Assembly: GCA_017960885.1 (NCBI GenBank)
Contig: JAGCYI010000130.1
Coordinates: 1-64,000, forward strand
Source: Bacteroidales bacterium
GTDB taxonomy: Bacteria; Bacteroidota; Bacteroidia; Bacteroidales; UBA3824
DNA: 64,000 nucleotides
Direction of reading: 5' to 3'
The notes under the pieces are model-generated. The model was not told where the DNA came from, did no database searches, and saw nothing but the letters and a program-made list of their open reading frames with translations. The stretch's first letter is position 1. Every line of letters starts with the position of its first letter. Of the stretch, positions 26,356 to 36,255 are shown piece by piece. Both the position numbers and the translations under genes were made by a program.

Positions 26356-27156
26356 CTATTTAAGCCATCCGTCGGTATTCTTGAGGTTTTTATAACTCTT
26401 TAATTCGCAACGGATTGCGGCAAACGGCATATCTATCTTTATCTTCAGCGGCACATAATTGCCGTCGTTGGTAAACCAGGCTTCAAGGTCGTCTTCTTTT
26501 TTAAATACCGACTTGTCGCTCAAAACTGGAACAAATTTCAAACACTCAATTTTACCGAAATCAGATTTTATGGTTTCGGTTTTTTTGTATTTAAGAGTCA
26601 CCAGGTAGAGTTTTTCGTTGAACCAAGTGTGAAGAGGCATCGACTCGTTTTTCTGATATTTTTTGTCGAAGATGAACCTGCGGGAGTAAAAAAATGCCGA
26701 AATCAAATCAAAAGTGTGGGGAGGAACCTCGTGACGGCCGCTCTTCATGCTGTAAATCACCGAGCTGTCCTGACAAAAAATATCCTCGTTGTATCGCTTG
26801 TAGTTGTTTTCGGTGACATTGCGGATTGCCTTAAGGGGATAGCCGGTGGTAATATCGAACAGACTTTCGTATATATCGTAGATGTGCGCCACCTTGCTCA
26901 CCACTCCTGTAGAATAGCACACGGCCTTAACATGAAAATAGTAATCGTAGCCCACAGGTTCGAGGCCAACGGTAATTTTGAGTTCGCCGCCTTTTACAAT
27001 GCCGTATTTTAGGTCGTAAACAAGCACCTCGCCAGGTTGGAATGCGGTGTTAACCTTGTACTTGTCTTCCACAATGCTCACCGCCTTTGATGTCTCTTGG
27101 GCAAAAACAGCGCACGACGACACCAACAACAAAAAAATCAAACAAAGTTTTGTCAT
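26356..27156 (-). CDS. DUF3108-type periplasmic protein
   Basis: 266 residues from the ATG at 27156 (MTKLCLIFL). The longer reading frame would overlap the TAAATTTG -7 box at 27178-27185, which decides the start. A signal peptide is followed by the DUF3108 pattern: FQPGEVLVYDLKYGIVKGGELKI near the mature N-terminus, YDIYESLFDITTGYPLKAIRN in the middle and LEAWFTNDGNYVPLKIKI near the end. The fold is a beta-rich domain, periplasmic by its signal. No enzymatic motif is visible and the function of the family is not known to me. Confidence 0.8.
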   Translation of the reverse strand: MTKLCLIFLLLVSSCAVFAQETSKAVSIVEDKYKVNTAFQPGEVLVYDLKYGIVKGGELKITVGLEPVGYDYYFHVKAVCYSTGVVSKVAHIYDIYESLFDITTGYPLKAIRNVTENNYKRYNEDIFCQDSSVIYSMKSGRHEVPPHTFDLISAFFYSRRFIFDKKYQKNESMPLHTWFNEKLYLVTLKYKKTETIKSDFGKIECLKFVPVLSDKSVFKKEDDLEAWFTNDGNYVPLKIKIDMPFAAIRCELKSYKNLKNTDGWLK

Positions 27157-27177
27157 CTCTAAATCTTTTATTAACTG

Positions 27178-27185
27178 CAAATTTA
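27178..27185 (-). promoter_or_regulatory. -7 promoter element for the DUF3108 gene
   Basis: The minus strand reads TAAATTTG, 21 bases before the ATG at 27154-27156. Confidence 0.5.
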
Positions 27186-27267
27186 GGGAAAAAGCTCAAA
27201 AAAAACATCATAACTGCATAAATTAAGAAAAATTAAAGGTTAAATTATTTGTTTTAAGAAAAATTCA

Positions 27268-27275
27268 TATATTTG
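27268..27275 (+). promoter_or_regulatory. -7 promoter element for the lipoprotein at 27319
   Basis: TATATTTG matches TAnnTTTG exactly, 43 bases before the ATG. A TTTG lies upstream but at a short 16-base spacing. Confidence 0.45.
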
Positions 27276-27318
27276 TGATTTGCAAAAAACACATAACTGA
27301 TCAAAAAAAATTCAATAA

Positions 27319-28029
27319 ATGCGCAACACAATAATTGCCGTCGTGGCATTGCTGATAACCTTGACAACAATCTCGTGCAACAGCATTGCCGAATTTGGCA
27401 AAATAAACGAAGGCAAAATAGTATATGCAATCGAATACCCGAAAGAAGAGGGACAGACAAGTCTGGTGTCGCTTCTTCCCGAAACGATGGAAATGAAATT
27501 CAAGGGTAACAACACTGTTATCAACATCACTGGATTTATGAAAGTATTCAACCTAATATACGTCAGCAACTTTAAAACTCGAACAAATTACTCATTGTTC
27601 AGAATCATGAACCAAAAAATGATGTACAAGGCTGATTTTTCGGAATATCCATTCGGCTATAAATCAATGCACAATATCAAGCTCACCTACACCGACGACA
27701 CTCTCACTATTTGCGGATACAAATGCAAGAAGATTTTGGCTTACTGTCCCGAAGCAAGCGAGTTGCCTTACGAACTATACTATACCAACGACATAAGCAT
27801 CAAATGTCCCAACACCAACACCCCCTACCACAATATCGACGGTGTGCTGCTGAGTTTTCAAGTAAGGCTCAACAATATAAGTATGAATATGAGGGCGGTA
27901 GAAGTGGTGAGCGAAGATGTTGACGATACCGAATTCTTCATTCCCGACGATTATCAATCAGTATCAAGGGAAGAATTGGAAGCGTTTGTTGACTCGTATA
28001 TGAAAGGTCCTTCGTCGGCAAGCCGTTGA
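27319..28029 (+). CDS. Lipoprotein, GLPGLI/DUF4412-like, unknown function
   Basis: 236 residues. The signal ends in the lipobox TISC. The body begins with NEGKIVYAIEYP, a pattern seen in GLPGLI and DUF4412-like Bacteroidota proteins. Next come MEMKFKGNNTVINI and a segment with two cysteines (LTICGYKCKKILAY), and the end is acidic (FFIPDDYQSVSREELEAF). It is probably anchored in the outer membrane and faces the periplasm. The last 76 bases overlap the 3-prime end of the converging surE gene, so the two mRNAs are antisense to each other there. Confidence 0.65.
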   Translation: MRNTIIAVVALLITLTTISCNSIAEFGKINEGKIVYAIEYPKEEGQTSLVSLLPETMEMKFKGNNTVINITGFMKVFNLIYVSNFKTRTNYSLFRIMNQKMMYKADFSEYPFGYKSMHNIKLTYTDDTLTICGYKCKKILAYCPEASELPYELYYTNDISIKCPNTNTPYHNIDGVLLSFQVRLNNISMNMRAVEVVSEDVDDTEFFIPDDYQSVSREELEAFVDSYMKGPSSASR

Positions 28030-28808
28030 AAATCCCACTGCGACAATTCGTTTTTCAGCTCATAATCGGTATAATCCACTTTTACAGGACAGATTGAGAT
28101 ATAACCCTGAGAGAGAGCGTGTTCGTCGGTATCTTCGGCGTCGGGCTCGTGATTGATAAACTTTCCACAAAGCCAGTAATACATCTTGCGGTTGTTAGGA
28201 TGGATGTTCTCCTCGTAATATTCGTCCCACATGGCTCGGCTCATACGGGTTATCTTCACACCGTTGATAGGCGATTCGGAGGGATTTGGAATGTTGACAT
28301 TAAGGCAGATATTGTTCTCGCGTTTGTGTTCCAGCACCCTGGATGTAATCATATTTACATAAGATGCCACATCGCTAAAATCGGCATCAGAAGAAAAATT
28401 CAGAATAGAAAATCCCACAGAGGGAATATTGTGCAAAGCACCTTCGATAGCAGCGCCCATTGTGCCGGAGTAGAGTTGGTTGATACTTGAATTAGAACCA
28501 TGGTTGATGCCGCTGAGAATGATGTCGGGTTTGCGCGAAAGTATCTTGTACAATGCTATTTTGATACAGTCGGCAGGCGAGCCGGTGCACTTAAACGCCA
28601 AAACGTCGGGACCAAAAATATTTGAACGCCTGTACCACAGAGGCAGGTCGAGCGTAATGCTGTGACCTTTGCCGCTCTGAGGCTTGTCGGGCGCTACCAC
28701 CACCACCTCGCCCAAGGGCAAGACAGCCGTAACAAGTTCTTTCAAACCCCTTGCAAAAATGCCGTCGTCGTTGCAAACCAAAATCAATGGTCGTGAATTA
28801 TTATCCAT
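27954..28808 (-). CDS. surE: 5'-nucleotidase SurE
   Basis: 284 residues, slightly longer than the usual 250-265 because of a C-terminal extension. SurE removes phosphate from nucleoside 5-prime (and 3-prime) monophosphates using a divalent metal. The metal site is CNDDGIFARG (Asp pair at about 13-14), and SGKGHSITL and LSGINHGSNSSINQLYSGTMGAA complete the active site. The extension lies in the part that overlaps the converging lipoprotein gene by 76 bases. Its start is separated from corA by 38 bases, so surE may be transcribed from the corA promoter. Confidence 0.95.
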   Translation of the reverse strand: MDNNSRPLILVCNDDGIFARGLKELVTAVLPLGEVVVVAPDKPQSGKGHSITLDLPLWYRRSNIFGPDVLAFKCTGSPADCIKIALYKILSRKPDIILSGINHGSNSSINQLYSGTMGAAIEGALHNIPSVGFSILNFSSDADFSDVASYVNMITSRVLEHKRENNICLNVNIPNPSESPINGVKITRMSRAMWDEYYEENIHPNNRKMYYWLCGKFINHEPDAEDTDEHALSQGYISICPVKVDYTDYELKNELSQWDFQRLADEGPFIYESTNASNSSLDTD

Positions 28809-28846
28809 ATCTTTATTATTTTAGTAAAATACTGATTGGTTGATAG

Positions 28847-29779
28847 TTACAACCACTGCTTGTGCCGCGAAATCTTGATACCTATAAAAGCCATCAATAT
28901 TGAGAACACGAGTATCAAAGGCATAGCCCAAACCCAGGTTTCCATGCCGTTGGGAACGTTCATACCAAAGAAACTTGCTATCAATGTGGGTATCATCAAG
29001 ATAATAGAAACCGAAGTCATCTGTTTCATCACCACGTTGAGGTTGTTGGAAATAACGCTTGCAAATGTATCCATCATGCCGCTTTGAATGTTGCTGTAAA
29101 TCTGCGCCATCTCAATAGCCTGCTTGGTTTCAATCATAGCGTCTTCGATCAAGTCCTCGTTGATTTCGCTGAACATTGTCTTTTTAGAGTTCTTAAACTT
29201 GGCGAGAACCAGTTCGTTGCTTTTTAGCGAGGTGATGAAGAATACGAGGCATTTTTCCAACTTCAACAATTTGTTGAGCTCCTTGTTTCGGATAGATTTT
29301 TCTATCTCCTTTTCAATCAAAGAAGTATGCTGGTTTATCTGCCTCAGGTAGTACATAAACGAATTTGCACTGCGGATAAAGAGGTTTAGGGTAAAGTTGA
29401 TGCGGTCGTATACAGGTTGCGAAGAATTCCGATAAACAGAAGGCTGGTCAACGGGCAACACATTGTTTGGTACGTTACAAATAGTAACTGTATAATCTTC
29501 GCCCATGAAGATACCAAGCGGGTAGGTGGTGTAGTTCATAGAGTCTCCGGTGGTTTCCACAGGGATACGGAGAATTATCATACTCCACTCGTCGTCAACT
29601 TCGTAACGAGGCCGCTCGTCGTTGTCGAGAATATCTTGTATAACGTCTTGCGGAACTTTGAATTTTTCCTGCAAGAGTTCTACCTCCTCGCTGTCGGGCT
29701 GTACACAATGCACCCAACATCCATTTTCAAGTTCACTGAACTTCTCTGCGCCCAGGAAACTTCTGTACATCTGAATCAT
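28847..29779 (-). CDS. corA: CorA-family magnesium/divalent cation channel
   Basis: 310 residues. The cytoplasmic N-terminal domain carries a long stalk helix (about 150-240). Two C-terminal membrane helices follow, joined by the GMN motif (SFFGMNVPNG, GMN at 272-274) that forms the ion entrance. The last helix ends in a basic tail. Members form pentamers that admit Mg2+, and sometimes Co2+ or Ni2+. The start is fixed by a perfect GGAGG 7 bases upstream, rare in this genome. The leader of about 130 bases holds a small open reading frame and a complement of that GGAGG, so expression is probably controlled after initiation of transcription. Confidence 0.94.
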   Translation of the reverse strand: MIQMYRSFLGAEKFSELENGCWVHCVQPDSEEVELLQEKFKVPQDVIQDILDNDERPRYEVDDEWSMIILRIPVETTGDSMNYTTYPLGIFMGEDYTVTICNVPNNVLPVDQPSVYRNSSQPVYDRINFTLNLFIRSANSFMYYLRQINQHTSLIEKEIEKSIRNKELNKLLKLEKCLVFFITSLKSNELVLAKFKNSKKTMFSEINEDLIEDAMIETKQAIEMAQIYSNIQSGMMDTFASVISNNLNVVMKQMTSVSIILMIPTLIASFFGMNVPNGMETWVWAMPLILVFSILMAFIGIKISRHKQWL

Positions 29780-29786
29780 TGTTAAA

Positions 29787-29819
29787 CCTCCAAAATTAAT
29801 TGCCCGAGCGGGCAGGAGG
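29787..29819 (-). promoter_or_regulatory. corA Shine-Dalgarno site with complementary CCTCC upstream
   Basis: On the minus strand CCTCC (29815-29819) precedes GGAGG (29787-29791). Between them a GCCC/GGGC hairpin (29802-29813) brings the two together. Pairing would hide the corA ribosome binding site. Seen directly as sequence complementarity; regulation is inferred. Confidence 0.45.
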
Positions 29820-29838
29820 CTTCAAAAAAGAAACGTTC

Positions 29839-29892
29839 TTACCCCTCAGGGAAAAATTTACAGTTTTCTAAATTATAAGGGTCTTCGTCCAT
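29839..29892 (-). CDS. Candidate corA leader peptide (17 residues)
   Basis: The ATG at 29890-29892 opens a frame reading MDEDPYNLENCKFFPEG and stopping at 29839. It begins about 20 bases after the expected transcription start and ends 59 bases before the corA start codon. The acidic start with a proline (DEDP) resembles the acidic/proline start of the enterobacterial MgtL leader peptide (MEPDPTP). That sequence makes ribosomes unstable at low magnesium. There is no Shine-Dalgarno sequence, as usual here. It may be a chance frame; conservation would decide. Confidence 0.4.
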   Translation of the reverse strand: MDEDPYNLENCKFFPEG

Positions 29893-29918
29893 AGGATAAA
29901 AACTAATTGATTGTGGTG

Positions 29919-29926
29919 CAAAGATA
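29919..29926 (-). promoter_or_regulatory. -7 promoter element for corA
   Basis: The minus strand reads TATCTTTG. A TTTG lies 22 bases upstream (29949-29952), slightly beyond the usual spacing, inside the argF terminator. Confidence 0.55.
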
Positions 29927-29962
29927 AAAAAAAAACACACACCACGAACAAAAGGTGTGTGT
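29926..29962 (-). terminator. Terminator of argF
   Basis: A 9-bp perfect stem (acacacacc / ggtgtgtgt) with a 10-base loop is followed leftward by about nine T. It lies 16 bases after the argF stop. Confidence 0.9.
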
Positions 29963-29978
29963 TTTTTCTAAAATTTTA

Positions 29979-30980
29979 TTAGCCGAGGGTGGCAACCATC
30001 ACAGCCTTAATGGTATGCATACGGTTTTCTGCCTCGTCGAAAACTATCGATGCGGGCGATTCAAACACCTCGTCGGTAACTTCGATACAGTCGAGACCAT
30101 ATTGATCGTAAATCAGACGTCCCACCTTGGTGTCCAAATCGTGGAATGCGGGCAGACAGTGCATAAACTTAACGTCGGGATTGCCAGTAAGTTTGAGGCA
30201 GTTGCTGTCGACACGGTATTTCAAAAGCATATCAATGCGCTCTTTCCACACTTCCACAGGCTCGCCCATCGAAACCCAGACGTCGGTGTATATCACATCG
30301 CAACCCTTCACACCCTCTTCGATATTCTCGGTGATGGTGATTTTAGCGCCGGTGGTAAGGGCAATGGCTTTGCATTTTTCTACCAGTACATTGTCGGGGA
30401 AAAGTTTCTTCGGACCTACCAGACGGATGTCCATGCTCAATTTGGAGGCAATCACCAACAGCGAGTTGGAAGTGTTGCAGTGGAGGTCGCCCAGAAATGC
30501 GAACTTCATATCCTTAACGTCCTTGTTGATATGCTCCTTCATGGTAAGCAAGTCGGCAAGTACCTGAGTGGGGTGAAACTCGTTAGTAAGACCGTTCCAA
30601 ACGGGAACGCCTGAAAATTCTGCCAGCTGCTCCACTATGTTTTGTCCAAAACCGCGGTACTCAATGGCGTCGAACATGCGTCCGAACACACGGGCAGAAT
30701 CTTTGATAGACTCTTTGTGACCAATTTGGCTTGCCGACGGTGTAATATACACTGTATGAGCGCCTTGGTCGGCTGCGGCTACCTCAAACGCACAACGTGT
30801 GCGGGTGGAGGTTTTTTCAAATACCAATGCTATATTTTTTCCAGTAAGGTGCTTTACCTCTGTACCTTGCGATTTGGCTTGTTTCAAATCGGCTGCCAAC
30901 TGCAATAGATAATTGATTTCATCAGGAGTGAAATCGAGCAATGTCAGCAGACTTCTGTTTTTCAAATTAATGTTGCTCAT
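29979..30980 (-). CDS. argF: Ornithine carbamoyltransferase
   Basis: 333 residues from the ATG at 30980. The frame continues six codons further, but that extension would run into the TACCTTTG promoter box (30996-31003). The enzyme joins carbamoyl phosphate and ornithine to make citrulline. The carbamoyl phosphate site STRTR is at 58-62 and HPTQ at 136-139. The ornithine side has TDVWVSMGE and [10 protein letters not shown]. It could work in arginine synthesis or in the reverse catabolic direction; no other arg or arc gene is nearby. The gene is monocistronic, with its own promoter and terminator. Confidence 0.96.
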   Translation of the reverse strand: MSNINLKNRSLLTLLDFTPDEINYLLQLAADLKQAKSQGTEVKHLTGKNIALVFEKTSTRTRCAFEVAAADQGAHTVYITPSASQIGHKESIKDSARVFGRMFDAIEYRGFGQNIVEQLAEFSGVPVWNGLTNEFHPTQVLADLLTMKEHINKDVKDMKFAFLGDLHCNTSNSLLVIASKLSMDIRLVGPKKLFPDNVLVEKCKAIALTTGAKITITENIEEGVKGCDVIYTDVWVSMGEPVEVWKERIDMLLKYRVDSNCLKLTGNPDVKFMHCLPAFHDLDTKVGRLIYDQYGLDCIEVTDEVFESPASIVFDEAENRMHTIKAVMVATLG

Positions 30981-30995
30981 ATTTTTATATTTTTG

Positions 30996-31003
30996 CAAAG
31001 GTA
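30996..31003 (-). promoter_or_regulatory. -7 promoter element for argF
   Basis: The minus strand reads TACCTTTG, 15 bases before the ATG. No ARG-type operator is recognisable. Confidence 0.5.
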
Positions 31004-31047
31004 AATATAAAAAAGAAAAAATTAATTAAGAAAATCACATAATTACA

Positions 31048-33147
31048 TTAATTACCTAAAAAAATGTATATATCATCAAAAAACTTTCTTAAATAATCAT
31101 ATTCAGCTACGCTAAACATTGTTTCGGTGATGTTGATATCTAAATGTAGTGCCGACGAGCTATTGGAATTGTCAACATAAATATGAGCCGAAAGTTTATT
31201 GTTGCATGAATTAAAAGATTGTTCGGGGAAAGATAACAAATCATTGGAATATATCACAAAACTATATTTGCGAGGGTAAATAAAATCCACTGGCACAGTG
31301 CGCACCAACTCGGGAAAAGGATTCTCACCTATAAGATTGCGCATTATGGATATTGCATCCGCATTAGTATGTGAGATATGGGCACTAAATTCAAAAACTC
31401 CATTTTCGTTGTTGCTATTCAAATGTCTAATTTCTGAATTATTAAAATCAAAACGACTTTTAACATATTGTTCCGGATTATGAGATTTTAGATAATCACT
31501 ATTTTCAACAGCAAAAAGTCCGGTGGATTTTTCGGAAATAACCCAATCGTTGTTTTTCAATTCGGCTGAAACGATACGCACATTGTTTGAGGAAGGAGGA
31601 TATACAAGAAAAGAATGAGTAGATTTATCTAAATCCATCACCAAATACATATTATTGATATTCTGAGCATTAAGTACATCAAAGTTACGTTCAGGACATG
31701 TAGCATCAATTAAAAAGGAATTCAACGAATCGTTTTGGGTAAATGTAACATAAGCAAGTATATTATTGAATTGTAATGTATTGGCATATGTAGAATCTAC
31801 CATACCAAAATCCCTTGTGGCAGAAAAAACAGGTAAGGCGTTAAATCCAGCACGCCGCAAAAGAGAAACAAAAGTGCCGTTGATTTCTGCGCTACTGCCA
31901 GATCCTTTTTGTAAGACATCTTCAGGATAATGGGCTATATAGTTGGCAAAAGTACTATCCCACTTCACGTTAGATGTTACAAAGCCGTAAATTTGTTTTA
32001 ACATAGTAAGCGAATCCAACCCATCAAAATCATCATACAAATTGGCAAGCTTGTCAGGGAGCAAAAATGATTTGAGAATAGGTTTCCAAAATACAGGACT
32101 CTGACGTTGACGTTTGTTAAAACGTTTCCAATTGCCGCTTTCAAAAGTAACATACGAGTCTACTGTCGGCATACTCCTCACTTCGTATTGCGATTTATAT
32201 CTACAATCAGGATCAGCATACTTCCGAAGCATAGATATTAATCTACTCCAACCATCCATACCCGCAGTATACTCATCAGTAAACTTTTTCGGACGAAGAT
32301 AAAGTTGTGCATCGTTATAATTTTTTTGAGGCATAAAATTATACATAGTATCCACTGGGAGCGTATTGTAAGCTGTACAAAAAGTCTTTTCGCCCGGCAA
32401 TCTATACGACAATTGTTCTGTAGTTTTTGCCATATAAGTATAATAATAAGTTCGATCTACAGAATAGATAATTGTATGTGGCTTAACAATTTTATTAACA
32501 GGAATATTCTCTCCGGTAATAATCACGTCGTAAGAAATATTGTCTGGAAAAACAGTAACCACTTGCGACACAAGGCAAGGATACTCGTGATGGAAATCCC
32601 ATTTAGCGGGATTTAAATAATCAAACGAAGCCACAGTATACTCTATATCAACAATATCTCCACGTTTGATATCGGGAAAAATGATTTCCATACGACTGAG
32701 AATACTGTCGCGGTTGATAATTTTGGTATTTTTAAATTTAATTTTCTTGGATACAACCTTGTTGTTGACACAAGAAAAAATCTCAGCTCTCACTTTAGGA
32801 AGAAATTCGTATTCATAACGTCCGCTGAAAGGGATAACGAACTTGTTTTCATCTAAAAAATTATCTTCCAAGGCTTTATAACGTATGTGATAGGTATTTA
32901 CAAAACGTAAATCCCAATAAATGGCTGATGTTGAAGGATGAGTCGGTAGTTGGGAATGAAAAACATCAAAATATACCGAACGTTGATTCAGCAATATCAC
33001 CGCCTTATATCCGCCCATTTTTTCTAATTCGGTGGGCACAAAATCTTCGGGCTTAACGTCACCAAATTTTTTGACGATGGTATCATTTTGAGCCGAAACA
33101 CTCAAAAATGCAAATAGCAAAAACGAAATGATTAGATATCTTTTCAT
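31048..33147 (-). CDS. DUF3857 protein with transglutaminase-like domain lacking the usual cysteine
   Basis: 699 residues. A signal peptide (cleavage after VSA, about residue 19) is followed by a beta-rich DUF3857 domain (about 60-270, with IEYTVASFDYLNPAKWDFHHEYPCLVS). The transglutaminase-like core lies at about 380-470. At the catalytic cysteine position (usually G-x-C) I read KGSGSSAEINGTFVSLLRRAGF, so the nucleophile appears to be Ser or missing. PVFSATRDFG and the later IDATCP still follow the fold. A C-terminal DUF3858-like beta domain closes the protein. It is periplasmic or on the surface, and probably binds rather than cleaves. Related proteins of Bacteroidota often have this change. 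Confidence 0.8.
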   Translation of the reverse strand: MKRYLIISFLLFAFLSVSAQNDTIVKKFGDVKPEDFVPTELEKMGGYKAVILLNQRSVYFDVFHSQLPTHPSTSAIYWDLRFVNTYHIRYKALEDNFLDENKFVIPFSGRYEYEFLPKVRAEIFSCVNNKVVSKKIKFKNTKIINRDSILSRMEIIFPDIKRGDIVDIEYTVASFDYLNPAKWDFHHEYPCLVSQVVTVFPDNISYDVIITGENIPVNKIVKPHTIIYSVDRTYYYTYMAKTTEQLSYRLPGEKTFCTAYNTLPVDTMYNFMPQKNYNDAQLYLRPKKFTDEYTAGMDGWSRLISMLRKYADPDCRYKSQYEVRSMPTVDSYVTFESGNWKRFNKRQRQSPVFWKPILKSFLLPDKLANLYDDFDGLDSLTMLKQIYGFVTSNVKWDSTFANYIAHYPEDVLQKGSGSSAEINGTFVSLLRRAGFNALPVFSATRDFGMVDSTYANTLQFNNILAYVTFTQNDSLNSFLIDATCPERNFDVLNAQNINNMYLVMDLDKSTHSFLVYPPSSNNVRIVSAELKNNDWVISEKSTGLFAVENSDYLKSHNPEQYVKSRFDFNNSEIRHLNSNNENGVFEFSAHISHTNADAISIMRNLIGENPFPELVRTVPVDFIYPRKYSFVIYSNDLLSFPEQSFNSCNNKLSAHIYVDNSNSSSALHLDINITETMFSVAEYDYLRKFFDDIYIFLGN

Positions 33148-33191
33148 AGGAAATAGGTTTTTAATGAGATATGTTCATATTAAAGACAACA

Positions 33192-33230
33192 AAAAAGGTG
33201 CTCTCCCCTAAAAATGAAGAACACCTTTTT
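33192..33230 (-). terminator. Terminator of the ABC-F gene
   Basis: A 9-bp perfect stem (aaaaaggtg 33192-33200 / cacctttttt-type arm 33222-33230) with U-runs on both arms. It lies 22 bases after the ABC-F stop and before the DUF3857 gene. Confidence 0.75.
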
Positions 33231-33252
33231 CAAAAAAACGTTTTAAAAACAA

Positions 33253-34899
<1,647 letters not shown>

Positions 34900-34965
34900 T
34901 TATTTGATTTACAATAAGGGCAAACATCTTACTCACTCTTTTTTTTGAGAAAAAATATATATTTT

Positions 34966-34996
34966 TTTGTACATTAAGTATATTTTATTATATTTG
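34966..34996 (+). promoter_or_regulatory. Full Bacteroidota promoter for the caspase-like gene
   Basis: TTTG (34966-34969), a 19-base spacer and TATATTTG (34989-34996) match the primary sigma factor consensus in both boxes and in spacing. The ATG lies 23 bases downstream. Confidence 0.7.
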
Positions 34997-35019
34997 CGTA
35001 CTCAAAAAAACAAACGTAT

Positions 35020-35580
35020 ATGAACAAAATATTTTGTTTAGAAACCGAATGGGACAAGTCGATTCAAGATTTAAAAAAGAAATCGGCGGCTAAATCGTTG
35101 CTCGAATTTATTGAAAATACGATGAATATTCCCTATGCGTTTCGCCAAGTGGCTACATCTCAGGACTTTGAATACTATATTAACCATCTAAATTATAGTT
35201 CGTACTCCGCATACGATATGGTTTATTTGTGCTTTCACGGTGCCAAAAGCGCAATAGAATTTGCCAACGGAGTTAATCTCAACCTTCGCACATTTGCCAA
35301 CAAGCACGAAAATCTATTCCTAAACCGCAACGTGCATTTTGGATCGTGCAGTTCGCTGCGTATGAAAGAAGAAGAGATAAAGGCATTTAAACGTCACACA
35401 AATGCGCGTATGATTACAGGATATACACGTGATGTGGACTTTATGAATAGTTTTGTTTTTGAACTTTGGCTGCTGAGCACAATTGCCGCTCACCCAAACT
35501 ACACAGCCAAAGGTGTAATGACACGCGCCGTGTTAGAAATGCCAAGCCATGTAAAAAAATTCGGTTTTGTGGCTTATTAA
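35020..35580 (+). CDS. Caspase-like (clan CD fold) protein, DUF6642-like
   Basis: 186 residues, no signal or membrane helix, so cytoplasmic. A strand ending in His73-Gly (VYLCFHGAKSAI) and a later strand ending in Cys110 (NVHFGSCSSL) give the HG-then-C dyad order of caspases, CHAT domains and gingipains. Then ARMITGYTRDVDFMNSFVFELWLL follows, which I associate with the DUF6642 family of Bacteroidota. Residues and spacing fit a small one-domain peptidase or a binding relative. It is a single-gene unit with a textbook promoter, converging on the DUF4159 gene. Its substrate is not visible, and no obvious partner or defence gene is adjacent. Confidence 0.6.
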   Translation: MNKIFCLETEWDKSIQDLKKKSAAKSLLEFIENTMNIPYAFRQVATSQDFEYYINHLNYSSYSAYDMVYLCFHGAKSAIEFANGVNLNLRTFANKHENLFLNRNVHFGSCSSLRMKEEEIKAFKRHTNARMITGYTRDVDFMNSFVFELWLLSTIAAHPNYTAKGVMTRAVLEMPSHVKKFGFVAY

Positions 35581-35603
35581 TTCACCAATCGTTTGATTGA
35601 TAA

Positions 35604-36254
35604 TTAATTGTGATTAAAAACATACTCAATGATGTTGGCGCCCATTTGCAAAGCCTCCAAATGTTTTTGAGGTGTATCGTTGTGAACCTCAGGATCTTCC
35701 CAACCGTCGCCAAGGTCACATTCCCAAGTGTATAAAAACACAAGCCTATCTTCGATAAAAATACCATAAGCCACAGGAGCATGGTTGTCGTGCTCGTGAA
35801 TTTTGGGCAAACCGTGGTTAAAATGGTATTTTTGATGAAAAATCAAATGCGAAGAAGGAATCTCAACCAATTGATTATCAGGAAAAACTCGTTTCATTTC
35901 GCGAAACACAAAATCTCTTGTGCCATAGTTGTCGTCGAAATGTAGAAAACCTCCCGACATAAGGTAAAGCCTAAGATTTTCGATATCCGAACCCGAAAAT
36001 TCCACATTGCCGTGACCTGTGGCGTGCACATAAGGATAGTTGAAAATCTCGGCGCTGCCAGGCTCCACTGTGGGAATATCGTTAGAAATATTGGTTCTTA
36101 GATGTTGATTACAAAACTTTACAAGATTAGGCAGCGACGTAGGATTTGCATACCAATCGCCGCCGCCTGAATATTTTAATAAAGCAATTTTTAGCGTTTG
36201 GGCTTCAAGTGTAAACGTTGAAACCAACAAAAATATCGTTACTAAAAACTTCAC
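35604..36254 (-). CDS. DUF4159 domain protein, exported
   Basis: 216 residues. A signal peptide (cleavage after LEA, about residue 18) leads into the DUF4159 pattern: LKYSGGGDWYANPTSLPNLVKFC, a Thr-Gly-His-Gly segment (YVHATGHGNVEFS), then LRLYLMSGGFLHFDDNYG and VFPDNQLVEI. The fold is related to glutamine amidotransferase-like (ThuA-like) domains. Members often sit in MoxR/aerotolerance-type operons, but none is present here. It starts one base after the purB stop on the same strand, so it is co-transcribed with purB. I see no functional link. Confidence 0.85.
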   Translation of the reverse strand: MKFLVTIFLLVSTFTLEAQTLKIALLKYSGGGDWYANPTSLPNLVKFCNQHLRTNISNDIPTVEPGSAEIFNYPYVHATGHGNVEFSGSDIENLRLYLMSGGFLHFDDNYGTRDFVFREMKRVFPDNQLVEIPSSHLIFHQKYHFNHGLPKIHEHDNHAPVAYGIFIEDRLVFLYTWECDLGDGWEDPEVHNDTPQKHLEALQMGANIIEYVFNHN

Positions 36255-36255
36255 C

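Noticed and set aside
28847-29779. Classical M-box Mg2+ riboswitch upstream of corA
   Set aside because: The leader of about 130 bases is too short and lacks the M-box core as I know it; the small frame plus hairpin explains the sequence better.
29979-30998. Upstream start for argF at 30998
   Set aside because: It would place the start codon over the -7 promoter box at 30996-31003; the ATG at 30980 fits the family N-terminus.
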